From contig JANQRI010000005.1 of assembly GCA_028284675.1 (NCBI GenBank), positions 248,001 through 312,000 of the forward strand: DNA of 64,000 bases. The letters run 5' to 3'. A program made the position numbers and the translations under genes. Of this stretch, positions 1 through 8,913 are shown in pieces (the first letter of the stretch is position 1; the number at the start of each line of letters is the position of its first letter). Source of the DNA: Gammaproteobacteria bacterium (GTDB lineage: Bacteria; Pseudomonadota; Gammaproteobacteria; HTCC5015). Under the pieces are notes generated by a model. It was not told the DNA's origin and ran no database searches. It saw only the letters and a list, made by a program, of their open reading frames with translations.

Positions 1-13
1 ACCAGAAGCTAAT

Positions 14-168
14 TAGAACCTATCTCAAAATTGCTGTGCTTGCTAATACGTCGTTAAAAATGCTCTCAAAATGCGGGGCGCCATCGGTGCAGACTCCGTG
101 TAAACTGCGCTTTTTCGATCATTTTTGCCTCGTCTTATCAGCGCTCGCTAATTTTGAGATAGGTTCTA
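14..168. repeat. MITE-like element with 19-bp terminal inverted repeats, copy 1
   Basis: The ends 14-32 and 150-168 are perfect 19-base inverted repeats (outer part TAGAACCTATCTC). The 155-bp element has no coding capacity. Its reverse complement resembles the second copy at 49626-49873, including a shared stretch containing AGTTTACAC and CCCCGCATTT, so this is a dispersed family rather than a chance palindrome. It sits just upstream of lpxA, where fabZ normally abuts. Bases 1-12 could be the last codons and stop of that preceding gene, but this is too short to call. Inference: a non-autonomous relative of a transposon; no transposase is in the window. Confidence 0.75.
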
Positions 169-199
169 GGCAACGATATTTTCAGGAAGCGCTGAAAAA

Positions 200-979
200 A
201 TGATTCATGAAACAGCTATTGTAGACCCGGATGCCCGGATAGCAGATGGTGTTGAAATAGGTCCTTACTCTATTATCGGTGCTGATGTTGAAATTGGGCC
301 AGGGAGCTGGGTTGGTCCCCACACGGTTATTAAAGGGCCTCTTAAGGTGGGGCGGGAAAACAAAATTTATCAATTTGCATCAATTGGTGAACAGACACAG
401 GCGCTGGGGCAGGCCGCTGATGCGGGAACGCTGGAAATCGGCGATCGGAATGTTTTTCGTGAGTTTACTACGGTTAACAGAGGGTCGGCGCCTGAAGGCG
501 GGGTAACCCGTATTGGTAACGACTGCCTGCTGATGGCATATACTCATGTAGCACATGACTGTGTGTTGGGTAATCATATTATTTTTTCCAATGCCGCATC
601 CATTGCCGGTCATGTCAAAGTTGGGGATCATGCGATTTTAGGGGCATTCACATCCGTTCATCAGTTTGTCCACATCGGCGCACATAGTTTTTCCGGCTTG
701 GGGACTGTCATTAATCGTGATGTTCCGCCTTATGTGACCGTTGCAGGTAATCATGCTGCCGCATATGGCATAAACAAAGAGGGTTTGAAGCGACGCGGTT
801 TTGAGTCGGAAGTGATCCGCGCATTACACAAAACTTTTATGCAGTTGGTTAAGTCGCATCAAAAACGTGATGATGCAATACGGCAATTGTCACCGTTGAT
901 TAAGCAGTATCAGGAAGTAGAAGGGTTTGTGGAGTTTGTAAAAAGCAGCGAGCGTGGAATTGTAAGAGCCAATAGGTGA
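200..979 (+). CDS. lpxA: UDP-N-acetylglucosamine O-acyltransferase (or diamino-sugar N-acyltransferase) LpxA
   Basis: First step of lipid A synthesis: moves a 3-hydroxyacyl chain from acyl carrier protein to position 3 of the UDP-sugar, in the cytosol. The 259-residue length is normal. The N-terminal two thirds is a left-handed beta-helix of hexapeptide repeats. The catalytic His region THVAHDC (residues 115-121) and the C-terminal GLKRRGF motif are present. Aligned by eye with the E. coli enzyme, the acyl-chain ruler Gly173 is Leu167 here, in SGLGTV; a bulky residue there goes with shorter acyl chains in Pseudomonas. With gnnA and gnnB nearby, the acceptor may be UDP-GlcNAc3N, giving an amide link. 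A ribosome site CAGGAAG lies about 10 bases before the ATG. Confidence 0.96.
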   Translation: MIHETAIVDPDARIADGVEIGPYSIIGADVEIGPGSWVGPHTVIKGPLKVGRENKIYQFASIGEQTQALGQAADAGTLEIGDRNVFREFTTVNRGSAPEGGVTRIGNDCLLMAYTHVAHDCVLGNHIIFSNAASIAGHVKVGDHAILGAFTSVHQFVHIGAHSFSGLGTVINRDVPPYVTVAGNHAAAYGINKEGLKRRGFESEVIRALHKTFMQLVKSHQKRDDAIRQLSPLIKQYQEVEGFVEFVKSSERGIVRANR

Positions 980-982
980 TTC

Positions 983-1780
983 ATTCGAGCTAATATAAAA
1001 AAAGCGTCAGGTTTCATATTTTTATTGCTACTCTGTTTTGATTTCACATATAGAGTCGAGGCAGGGGCTGCGCCCGAAAAAGTCAAGCAGTATAAATATA
1101 AAGTAAAAAATATCTATCCGCACTCTACAGAATCTTTTACTCAGGGTTTGGTATATCAGCACGGAATTTTATACGAAAGCACTGGGCTTTATGGCCGCTC
1201 AAAACTGCTTAAGTTGAACATCAAAACCGGGCGCCCTATTGCTCGCCGAGATTTATCTGCGAAGTTTTTCGGGGAAGGGCTTACCGTAGTCGGCGATACT
1301 TTGGTGCAGCTCACATATCGCAGCGGTACCGGGTTTGTTTACAATAAAAAAAATCTGGAAATAATCAATACATTCAGCTATCCAATGGAAGGTTGGGGTC
1401 TGACTTATGATGGAGAACATCTGATAATAAGCGACGGAACATCCAACCTTTATTATTTCAACCCTATAGATTATAAGCCGGTAAATGTTATAACGGTTAA
1501 AAAAAACGGCACGCCGCTTAATAAACTAAATGAACTGGAATATATTAACGGGTATGTTTTTGCGAACATCTGGAAGTCTGAAATAATCGTTCAGATAGAT
1601 CCGGTGACCGGTTTGGTTGTAGGTGAAATTGATCTGGGTGAGCTGTCCAGGCAAAACAAGCGTTCCTCTGAAGGAGTGCTTAACGGAGTGGCTTTTGATC
1701 ATGAACGACAGACGATGCTGGTGACCGGTAAACTATGGCCGCGTTTATATGAAATACAACTGAGCCCGGAAATAAAGTGA
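983..1780 (+). CDS. Glutaminyl-peptide cyclotransferase (plant/bacterial beta-propeller type), secreted
   Basis: Resembles the glutamine cyclotransferase family, which cyclises N-terminal glutamine to pyroglutamate. The motifs YPHSTESFTQGL, YESTGLYGRS, EGLTV and GWGLTYDG are typical of its five-bladed propeller. The start is odd. The frame opens directly after the lpxA stop, and the only standard start codon upstream of the conserved part is TTG at 1025, which would cut off the basic head of the signal peptide. Starting at ATT 983 gives a proper signal peptide: RANIKK followed by the hydrophobic run GFIFLLLLCF. I therefore chose 983; 1025 is the conservative alternative. The substrate is unknown. 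Its stop overlaps the glycerate kinase start, so it probably belongs to that operon. Confidence 0.8.
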   Translation: MRANIKKASGFIFLLLLCFDFTYRVEAGAAPEKVKQYKYKVKNIYPHSTESFTQGLVYQHGILYESTGLYGRSKLLKLNIKTGRPIARRDLSAKFFGEGLTVVGDTLVQLTYRSGTGFVYNKKNLEIINTFSYPMEGWGLTYDGEHLIISDGTSNLYYFNPIDYKPVNVITVKKNGTPLNKLNELEYINGYVFANIWKSEIIVQIDPVTGLVVGEIDLGELSRQNKRSSEGVLNGVAFDHERQTMLVTGKLWPRLYEIQLSPEIK

Positions 1781-2766
1781 TGCTTTCAGGGTATATTCAT
1801 TCCGCCTGGCCTCAGGACTTTATAGAGCAACTGGATATCAGCCAGTCTGAGCTCGATCAATTGAATCGTTACGAAATTAACAGCCTGGCTGACAGGCTTG
1901 ACTTGGATCTTGCCGTTGCAAGAGAGTTGTTTGCGCTCTATCTGCCGGCTGCGGGCTGGTTGCTACGGCAGCGCATACCGGATTGTGGTACGGCAATAGT
2001 CGGTATTAACGGTGCTCAGGGTACCGGAAAATCAACCGCGGCGGCTGTTTTGGCAGATATTCTTGCATTGTTTGGAAAGTCGGTTTGCACTATTTCCATT
2101 GATGATATTTACTTAAGGCGTTCTGAGCGCGAGTCTCTGGCAAATCGCGTACACCCGCTGTTAAGCACACGTGGAGTACCGGGTACCCATGATCTGCAGC
2201 TGGGCATGCAGCTTTTAGATCAGCTTCGGGCCGCAGATAAAAATACCAATACAGCTATACCACGATTTGATAAGGCAAAAGATGACCGTCATGCTCCTGA
2301 AAATTGTAGCAATCATCATGGGGCAGCTGACTATATTTTATTTGAAGGCTGGTGTGTGGCAGCCGTGCCGCAGGCAGAGCAGGAGTTGGAAAAACCCATA
2401 AATACACTGGAGAGCTCCGAAGACAAAGAGGGAATATGGCGCCGGTATGTGAATCAGGAGTTGGCTGTATATCAGTCTTTGTATGAAAAAATAAATTTTC
2501 TACTGATGCTGCAGGCACCTTCATTTGAATGTGTATATGAGTGGCGGTATTTACAGGAAGAAAAACTGAAAAAAACACTGGCCGGAAATACCGGGGCTTA
2601 TCCCGGTTTGCTGGATAAGAAAAAGCTAGGCCGGTTTTTAATGCATTATGAGCGCCTGACCCGATGGATGTTGGAGGAAATGCCGGGGCGTGCGGATTTG
2701 GTATTTAAACTGAGCTCCGATCACAGTGTGGAAACGGTTCAGGTTAATTCTGTCAATGACAAGTGA
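1780..2766 (+). CDS. glyK: D-glycerate 3-kinase (GLYK-type P-loop kinase)
   Basis: Predicted to phosphorylate D-glycerate to 3-phosphoglycerate. It has a P-loop GAQGTGKST near residue 81 and the motifs SIDDIYL and HPLL..RGVPGTHD seen in plant and bacterial GLYK and related uridine-kinase-like enzymes. Length is 328 residues. The start is ATG 1780, overlapping the previous stop as TGATG; a GTG lies one codon upstream. The 3' end overlaps the next gene by 11 bases. The context supports the role: glucosylglycerate phosphorolysis by the enzyme at 4829-6601 would release D-glycerate, and this kinase would return it to glycolysis. The exact substrate is inferred. Confidence 0.85.
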   Translation: MLSGYIHSAWPQDFIEQLDISQSELDQLNRYEINSLADRLDLDLAVARELFALYLPAAGWLLRQRIPDCGTAIVGINGAQGTGKSTAAAVLADILALFGKSVCTISIDDIYLRRSERESLANRVHPLLSTRGVPGTHDLQLGMQLLDQLRAADKNTNTAIPRFDKAKDDRHAPENCSNHHGAADYILFEGWCVAAVPQAEQELEKPINTLESSEDKEGIWRRYVNQELAVYQSLYEKINFLLMLQAPSFECVYEWRYLQEEKLKKTLAGNTGAYPGLLDKKKLGRFLMHYERLTRWMLEEMPGRADLVFKLSSDHSVETVQVNSVNDK

Positions 2767-3601
2767 TAAACAAAAGAAAGTAATTGTATTTACTGACTTG
2801 GATGGCACCTTGTTAAACCATGATGATTATTCCTATCAGGATGCATTGCCGACGCTGGCAGTTTTGCGTCAAGATGAAATTCCTTTAATTTTGATTTCAA
2901 GCAAGACAGCTGAAGAAATGCAGATACTGCATAATGAGCTGGATCTGAAATTTCCTTTTGTATGCGAAAACGGCAGTTTGATTGTATATCCCGAAGGGTT
3001 GGAAAGTCCGGCAGGTACTGGAGAGCATCGTAGTGATATATCCGGAGATTATACTTGCTCATGCCTGGGATCGGATCGTTTGGACATATTGAGCCAACTG
3101 GCGGCATTCAAGCTAAAATTCAGGTTTACCGGTTTTTCCGATATGTCGGTTGAGGAAATTGCAGCGCATACTGGCCTGAGTGTTGCATCATCAACCAAGG
3201 CGGCTAACAGACAATTTTCGGAGCCGATAATTTGGCAGGATCAAGCAGAAAAAATAAGTGAGTTTGAAAATGCGCTGTCTGTTTGCGGCTTAAAAGTGGT
3301 TAAAGGGGGCCGTTTTTATCATGTTATGGGGCAAACGGATAAAAGTGTCGCTGCGAAGCAGCTGATAGGCGAGTATGAAAAATACTATGATGCTGAAATA
3401 TACAGCATAGGACTTGGTGATAGCCCGAATGATATGGATATGTTGCTGGCGGTGGATTTGCCCATTGTTATTCCGGCTATTAGTGGTGTGCATATGCAAC
3501 TTTATGATGATCGCGATACAATATATGCGCCCTTTCCCGGTGCAAAAGGGTGGGGAGCTGCCCTAAAACAGGCGCTCGATCAACGACTACTTAATAATTG
3601 A
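2756..3601 (+). CDS. gpgP: Glucosyl-3-phosphoglycerate / mannosyl-3-phosphoglycerate phosphatase (HAD family)
   Basis: HAD hydrolase of the MpgP/GpgP type. Motif I is FTDLDGTLL (nucleophile Asp near residue 12), motif II is LISSKT, and the C-terminal metal motif is GDSPNDMDML. It would remove the phosphate from glucosyl-3-phosphoglycerate to give glucosylglycerate. Length is 281 residues from ATG 2756, which lies inside the end of the glycerate kinase gene; an in-frame GTG at 2726 would add ten residues not typical of the family. It ends ten bases before gpgS, so the two pathway steps are co-transcribed. MpgP enzymes accept both mannosyl and glucosyl substrates; the neighbouring GT81 synthase favours the glucosyl one. 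Confidence 0.9.
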   Translation: MTSDKQKKVIVFTDLDGTLLNHDDYSYQDALPTLAVLRQDEIPLILISSKTAEEMQILHNELDLKFPFVCENGSLIVYPEGLESPAGTGEHRSDISGDYTCSCLGSDRLDILSQLAAFKLKFRFTGFSDMSVEEIAAHTGLSVASSTKAANRQFSEPIIWQDQAEKISEFENALSVCGLKVVKGGRFYHVMGQTDKSVAAKQLIGEYEKYYDAEIYSIGLGDSPNDMDMLLAVDLPIVIPAISGVHMQLYDDRDTIYAPFPGAKGWGAALKQALDQRLLNN

Positions 3602-3611
3602 GAACAATATT

Positions 3612-4832
3612 ATGGCAGATTTTTTTCAGAATGGCCGGATAGCCACATTGCATAACCTGACCAATCGGTCCGTAGATGAATTGGAAGCAGACCTGCGCGG
3701 CTGGCGGGCTAAAAAGCCCATGTCATTAATATTGCCCTGTTTATATTCCGAACTTGAGGGGCCTGCACTTAGTAATATTATCGATGAATTGTCAAAAGTA
3801 ACATTTTTGGACGAAATTATTATCGGGCTGGATCGAGCCAATGCAGAGCAGTTCGAGCATGCGAAGAGCTATTTTTCCAGGTTGCCGCAGCACTATCGAA
3901 TTCTCTGGAATGATGGTGAACGTTTAAAAGATATTGATAAGCTGCTTGATAAATATGGACTTGCACCTCAGGAGCTGGGTAAAGGCAGAAATGTATGGTA
4001 TTGCCTTGGATATGCACTGGCATCTGGTAAAGCACGTGCAGTGGCGCTACATGATTGTGACATTCTGACTTATAAGCGTGAGATTGTGGCAAAGTTGTTT
4101 TATCCGGTGGTTCATCCGACGTTCAATTATGTTTTTTGCAAAGGCTATTATTTTCGGGCTGCTGAAGGTGCGTTTAAAGGCAGGGTCAGCCGGCTCTTGG
4201 TGACGCCGCTTTTACGTGCCTTGAGCAAGACTTTCGGTACGATGGACTATATTGATTTTATCGACAGTTTTCGTTATCCACTTGCCGGTGAGTTTTCGAT
4301 GATTATGGATGTAGTCAGCTCGATAAAAATACCCAGTGACTGGGGCTTGGAGATAGGGGTGCTGTCCGAGGTGCAACGACGTTACTCAGATGAACGCGTG
4401 TGTCAGGTGGATATAGCCGATGCATATGACCACAAACACCAGAAAGTATCAGGGGATGACCCCGAAGGGGGTTTGAATAAAATGAGCACTGATATTTCAA
4501 AAGCTCTATTTCGTAAACTTGCAATCAACGGAATTGTATTTACACCGGAAGTATTCAGGACGATCAAAGCCAGTTACTATCGAATAGCTCTGGATTTGGT
4601 GGACCGCTACCATAATGATGCGGTTATGAACGGATTAAGCGTGGATCGCCATGAAGAGGAAAATATCATTGAACTGTTTACTCAATGCATAAGGCGTGCA
4701 GGCGAACAATTTTTAACGGATCCAATGGAAAATATGGAGCGCCCTTTTATGGCCAGTTGGTCAAGAGTGGAAAGTGCAATACCCGATATATTTACCCGCA
4801 TAATGAAGGCGGTAACAGAGGATAATCATTAG
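3612..4832 (+). CDS. gpgS: Glucosyl-3-phosphoglycerate synthase (GT81)
   Basis: Predicted to transfer glucose from an NDP-glucose to 3-phosphoglycerate, the first step of glucosylglycerate synthesis. The 406 residues have the GT-A fold signs of GT81: a nucleotide-binding N-terminal half, GKGRNVWYCLGYA, and the metal-binding DCD in LHDCDILTY. Further family-like blocks are LAGEFSM and WGLEIG..SEV. It is the last gene of the plus-strand operon and its stop overlaps the stop of the convergent phosphorylase gene by four bases. Glucosylglycerate is a compatible solute used under salt stress and nitrogen limitation in several bacteria; that physiological role is inferred here. Confidence 0.92.
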   Translation: MADFFQNGRIATLHNLTNRSVDELEADLRGWRAKKPMSLILPCLYSELEGPALSNIIDELSKVTFLDEIIIGLDRANAEQFEHAKSYFSRLPQHYRILWNDGERLKDIDKLLDKYGLAPQELGKGRNVWYCLGYALASGKARAVALHDCDILTYKREIVAKLFYPVVHPTFNYVFCKGYYFRAAEGAFKGRVSRLLVTPLLRALSKTFGTMDYIDFIDSFRYPLAGEFSMIMDVVSSIKIPSDWGLEIGVLSEVQRRYSDERVCQVDIADAYDHKHQKVSGDDPEGGLNKMSTDISKALFRKLAINGIVFTPEVFRTIKASYYRIALDLVDRYHNDAVMNGLSVDRHEEENIIELFTQCIRRAGEQFLTDPMENMERPFMASWSRVESAIPDIFTRIMKAVTEDNH

Positions 4833-6601
4833 AAAGGTTTGTTGGTGAGCCAGATGCACTGGTAAGGCTTTAAAGTCAGCATTCCGTAAAGGTCGTCTAT
4901 AGGTTGTGTGCCGATCAGGTCTGTCCACTGCTCAGTATTGATAAGATTAATATCGGCAAGGTGAAGCTCCTGCGGCAGGTCACTTAAATTATTAATGCAG
5001 AATATACTTTGGTCGCGTCTGGCACTTTGCCGCCAGTAACCGAATAGCTCCGATTTTAAATGCAGTGTAAATTGTGTCGCATTCGGATGAAATGCCGGCT
5101 GTTTTTTGCGAATTTTTATTAAGCGGGTCAGTTCATTAAAAATTTTTGCAGATGCTGATTCAGGATTTTTTAGTAGTGTCAGCAGTTCTGAATAATCCCA
5201 GTTTTTTCTATTAATCGAGCGGTTTTGTTGCATTGCCAGCAGCTTATTCAAGTCATTGGGCGTTGCGAACAGGCTGTGAATATAGAAACCGGGAATTCCC
5301 TCGAGAGACATCATGATGATTTGAGAGCAAAGAAAGCGTTCTATCTGCCATTGGTCTGTGCCGGAGTTGGTGCCTTTCATTGCCTCAAACAGGCTGATGT
5401 TGATCTCATAGGGTTTTTCAGTGCCGTCATTCCCGGTGCGGCGGCTGATTTTGCCGCCGAAGTTTTGCATGGTATTAACCAGGGTTGACAGTTCTTCATC
5501 AGACAAAAGGCCTTCGGCCGGGCGCAGCCCGATACCGTCATGCGATGCGGTGAAATTTAAATAAGTACATCCCATCGGCGCCGGCGGCATGCTCATCAGC
5601 CAGCTTTTCAGGTGTTCGGAGTTGCCGGACATCAGAGCGTGCAATATCAGCGGTGGAAGGCTGAAGTTATAAATCAGATGCGCTTCATTGCAGTTGCCGA
5701 AATAAGTCAGATTTTCATGATTCGGGACATTTGTTTCGGTAATCAGCACTGCTTCGGAGTTTTTGTATTCCACCAGCAACCGCAATAATTTAATGGCTTC
5801 ATGAGTTTCCGGTAAATGGATGCAGGGGGTTCCGATTTGTTTCCATAAAAATGCCACTGCATCCAGACGGACCCAGCATGCACCCTGATCAAAATATCTG
5901 GCAATAATACTGATAAATTCCAGCAGCACTTTGGGGTTGGAAAAATCCACATCGATCTGATCATGGCTGAATGTGCACCAGACATATTTGATGCCTTCGG
6001 CGGTTTCTATCGGCCTAAGCAACGGATTGGTGCGTGGTCGCACCACCATGGACAGGTCATACTCCGGGCTGGCCTGATAAAAATAGTCTTTTCCGGGATC
6101 TTTGCCATATTGAAAGTTTTTGAACCAGCGGGACTGGCTGGAAGTATGATTGATAACCAGGTCAACCATTAGCTTAAATTCTTGTGCGATATGACTGATA
6201 TCGTTCCAGTCGCCCAGCACCGGGTCAACTTCGGTGTAATCAATGACCGCAAATCCGTCATCAGAGCTATACGGGAAAAAGGGCAATATATGGACCACGC
6301 TAACGGTGTTTGTCAGGTAGTCGTGTAGAAATTTTTTCAGGGTGTGTAAAGGTTTTTCACCGGCTTCGCGCAATGAGTCCCCATAAGTAATCAGCACTGT
6401 GTCCTGCTCTGACCATAAAGTGCTTTGATCAACAACGGTTTTGCTGGCACTTTTGCCTAAAGTGCTCAGGCACTGTTGCGTGAGCAGTGCAATATTTTCA
6501 TCCGGATATAATTGTTCCAGGTGGGCTGCAACCCGGGCAAGAAACTCATCGTGTATTGCTGTTTCTGTCATATCGGAAAGAATGAGCAAGTTTGATGCCA
6601 T
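4829..6601 (-). CDS. ggaP: Glucosylglycerate phosphorylase (GH13_18, sucrose-phosphorylase-like)
   Basis: A 590-residue alpha-amylase-fold enzyme of the sucrose phosphorylase branch. Visible blocks are VHILPFFPYSSDDGFAV, the region around LVINHTSSQSRWF, the nucleophile Asp in WVRLDAVAFLWK, the acid/base Glu in LITETNVPNHENL, and TASHDGIGLRP. By sequence alone it could be sucrose, glucosylglycerol or glucosylglycerate phosphorylase. Its position tail-to-tail with gpgS, gpgP and glycerate kinase favours phosphorolysis of glucosylglycerate to glucose-1-phosphate and D-glycerate. No signal peptide, so cytosolic. It is transcribed opposite to the synthesis genes, which would allow synthesis and turnover to be switched separately. 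Confidence 0.87.
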   Translation of the reverse strand: MASNLLILSDMTETAIHDEFLARVAAHLEQLYPDENIALLTQQCLSTLGKSASKTVVDQSTLWSEQDTVLITYGDSLREAGEKPLHTLKKFLHDYLTNTVSVVHILPFFPYSSDDGFAVIDYTEVDPVLGDWNDISHIAQEFKLMVDLVINHTSSQSRWFKNFQYGKDPGKDYFYQASPEYDLSMVVRPRTNPLLRPIETAEGIKYVWCTFSHDQIDVDFSNPKVLLEFISIIARYFDQGACWVRLDAVAFLWKQIGTPCIHLPETHEAIKLLRLLVEYKNSEAVLITETNVPNHENLTYFGNCNEAHLIYNFSLPPLILHALMSGNSEHLKSWLMSMPPAPMGCTYLNFTASHDGIGLRPAEGLLSDEELSTLVNTMQNFGGKISRRTGNDGTEKPYEINISLFEAMKGTNSGTDQWQIERFLCSQIIMMSLEGIPGFYIHSLFATPNDLNKLLAMQQNRSINRKNWDYSELLTLLKNPESASAKIFNELTRLIKIRKKQPAFHPNATQFTLHLKSELFGYWRQSARRDQSIFCINNLSDLPQELHLADINLINTEQWTDLIGTQPIDDLYGMLTLKPYQCIWLTNKPF

Positions 6602-6624
6602 TGTAAAGCATCAATGTCTGGCGG

Positions 6625-7773
6625 CTAGGCTTGAGTTGTGTTTAGTATCTCTATAATCAGTCCGGTGATGCCTTGTATGCCGTCCTCTTTACCAAGGTTG
6701 TTGATGGTTAGATTTAGCCCGGCAAGCAGTTGGTTATAATAATCCGTATCATTTAATTGTCGTAAAACCTCTGCGCTGATATTTTCAGGGGTTGCAAGAT
6801 TTTGTATAAGTTCCGGCACAACTTGTTTTCCAGCCACAATATTAGCCAGGCCGACATTTTTAACTTTAATAAGCCGCTTAATGATGGCGTATGACAATGT
6901 GGAAACCCGATAAATTATTACCATGGGCTTGTTCAATAGAGCGACTTCGAGTGTTGCAGTTCCGGAGGCGACGACCACTGTATCACTGCATTGTATTACA
7001 TCATAGGCACGCCCCTGGACAAGTTTGATATCCGTTATGGAGTTTTCATGGACTTGTTTTTGAATTTCATCGAACGGCAATGCCGATGCGATCGGCATAA
7101 TAAATTGAATATTTTGTCCGTGCTTTTGAATTAATTCAGCGCTTTTTATGATAATCGGTAATATGCGTTTGATTTCACTTCGGCGGCTACCCGGTAACAG
7201 CGCAACGGTTTTATATTCAGGATTCAGTTCAAATTCTTTATAAGCCTGTTCACGCGAGGTTGATGTTTTGACTTTTTGGGTTAAAGGGTGACCAACATAA
7301 CGTACAGGTATGCCGGCTTCCTCATAGACTTTTTTTTCAAACGGGAAAATGACCGCCATCATGTCAATTAAACGGCCGATTTTTTTTATACGTCCCGGCC
7401 GCCAGGCCCATACCTGTGGGCTGACGTAAAACAGTACTTTAATACCTAATTTTTTAGCGCTTGCGGCCAGCTTAAGGTTAAACTCCGGGTAGTCAATCAA
7501 CACCAGCAGGTCGGGCGGTGAGTCGACAAGGTATTTTTTTAAACAGTTTAATGCCGCCTGAATGTCGTTCCAGTGTGCCAGTACCTCAATCAGGCCGACA
7601 ACTGCAATGTTTGCAGAGTCGGTTAGCAGTTTGACTCCGGCATCACGCATATGGCGGCTGCCCATTCCAACACATTGTATACCCGGTTGCTGTGCGTATA
7701 AGCGCTCTGCAATTTCAGCGCCATGCAAATCCCCAGAGGCTTCACCGGCCACTAACATAACGGTTTTTGGCAT
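6625..7773 (-). CDS. lpxB: Lipid-A-disaccharide synthase LpxB
   Basis: GT19 glycosyltransferase that joins UDP-2,3-diacyl-sugar with lipid X to form the lipid A disaccharide at the inner membrane. The 382 residues start with the family block GEASGDLHGA. Also visible are YVSPQVWAWR, the FPFEKKVY region, LLPGSRRSEI and VASGTATLE, all typical of LpxB. Its start codon overlaps the gnnB stop by one base, so gnnA-gnnB-lpxB form an operon. In most gammaproteobacteria lpxB follows lpxA on the same strand; here it is inverted and separated by the glucosylglycerate block. Confidence 0.97.
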   Translation of the reverse strand: MPKTVMLVAGEASGDLHGAEIAERLYAQQPGIQCVGMGSRHMRDAGVKLLTDSANIAVVGLIEVLAHWNDIQAALNCLKKYLVDSPPDLLVLIDYPEFNLKLAASAKKLGIKVLFYVSPQVWAWRPGRIKKIGRLIDMMAVIFPFEKKVYEEAGIPVRYVGHPLTQKVKTSTSREQAYKEFELNPEYKTVALLPGSRRSEIKRILPIIIKSAELIQKHGQNIQFIMPIASALPFDEIQKQVHENSITDIKLVQGRAYDVIQCSDTVVVASGTATLEVALLNKPMVIIYRVSTLSYAIIKRLIKVKNVGLANIVAGKQVVPELIQNLATPENISAEVLRQLNDTDYYNQLLAGLNLTINNLGKEDGIQGITGLIIEILNTTQA

Positions 7774-8879
7774 TAGCGCGTTAATGCCTGTGTTAATCGT
7801 TCACAAACCTGGTTTATCTGGGCGTCTGTCATTTCGGGGAAGATTGGAAGTGACAGGCAACGTTGAGCGGTTTCTTCAGAAACGGGCAGTTGTTGTTCAG
7901 CATCTGTAGTTGCAAATGCTTGTTGTTGATGTAAAGGTATTGGGTAGTATATTGCGCTGGCGATGCCATCGGTTTGTAAGTATTCGATAACCTTGGCGCG
8001 TTGCAGTTCTTTCGGTAGTAAAACAGTATATTGATGATAAACGTGTTTGCCTATATTGTCTGTGTGCGGTGTTTTAACCGGTGTTTCAGCAAGCAGTTCG
8101 GTGTATTTTTCTGCAATGTGTCGGCGTTGCTCGTTAAACCGCTCGATGTGTTTCAATTTTATCCTAAGAACGGCGGCCTGAATTTCATCAAGCCGGCTGT
8201 TATAACCCACAACAGTATGGTGATATTGTTCTTCACTGCCGTGGTTACGGTATAATTTTATTCGTTGTGCCAATTGTTCGGAGTTAGTGCTAAGCATGCC
8301 GCCGTCGCCGAAACACCCCAGATTCTTGCTTGGAAAAAAGCTGAAACAACCCAGATCGCCAAAAGTGCCGGTCATGCGATTTTGTATCGAGGCGCCAAAC
8401 GATTGTGCGCAGTCTTCAATAATGTGAAGAGAATGCTTTTCCGCAAGTTCCTGTAACGCAGGCATGTTTGCCGGCTGGCCAAATAAGTGCACCGGTAAAA
8501 GTGCTTTGGTTTTTGCGGTAACGGCTGCGGGGATCAATGCCGGGTCAATATTAAATGTTTTCGGGTCGATATCAACAAACACGGGTTTTGCGCCGACATA
8601 ACTTATTGCTTCGGCAGTGGCGGCAAAAGTAAAAGCTGTGGTGATAATTTCATCCCCCGGCTTAATATCCAGTGCGCGTAGTGCAATATGCAGTGCATCG
8701 GTTCCGGATGCACAACTGATAGCGTATTCAGCTCCCAGGTGGGCAGCAGCTTCAGATTCAAAGCTTTCGACATTGGGCCCGAGAATGAAGCGACACTTTG
8801 TTAAAACTGATGCCAGTGCAGCGTCAATCTCCGTTTGTAATAATTTATACTGGGTTTTTAAATCGACCATAGGGATCAT
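7773..8879 (-). CDS. gnnB: DegT/DnrJ/EryC1-family aminotransferase, probable UDP-GlcNAc3N-forming GnnB
   Basis: PLP-dependent sugar aminotransferase of 368 residues. The PLP lysine lies in FFPSKNLG (Lys185), with SGTDALHIAL and EDCAQSFGA as other cofactor motifs. With the preceding dehydrogenase it matches the GnnA/GnnB pair, where GnnA oxidises the 3-OH of UDP-GlcNAc and GnnB transaminates it to UDP-2-acetamido-3-amino-2,3-dideoxyglucose. In Acidithiobacillus ferrooxidans these genes lie with lpxA and lpxB, as here. The product would give lipid A with amide-linked chains at position 3. The main alternative is a WbpE-like enzyme of O-antigen synthesis, but no other O-antigen gene is nearby. 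Confidence 0.86.
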   Translation of the reverse strand: MIPMVDLKTQYKLLQTEIDAALASVLTKCRFILGPNVESFESEAAAHLGAEYAISCASGTDALHIALRALDIKPGDEIITTAFTFAATAEAISYVGAKPVFVDIDPKTFNIDPALIPAAVTAKTKALLPVHLFGQPANMPALQELAEKHSLHIIEDCAQSFGASIQNRMTGTFGDLGCFSFFPSKNLGCFGDGGMLSTNSEQLAQRIKLYRNHGSEEQYHHTVVGYNSRLDEIQAAVLRIKLKHIERFNEQRRHIAEKYTELLAETPVKTPHTDNIGKHVYHQYTVLLPKELQRAKVIEYLQTDGIASAIYYPIPLHQQQAFATTDAEQQLPVSEETAQRCLSLPIFPEMTDAQINQVCERLTQALTR

Positions 8880-8913
8880 GGTTGTGTTTCCTGGCTGCGT
8901 TTTATCAAAGGTG

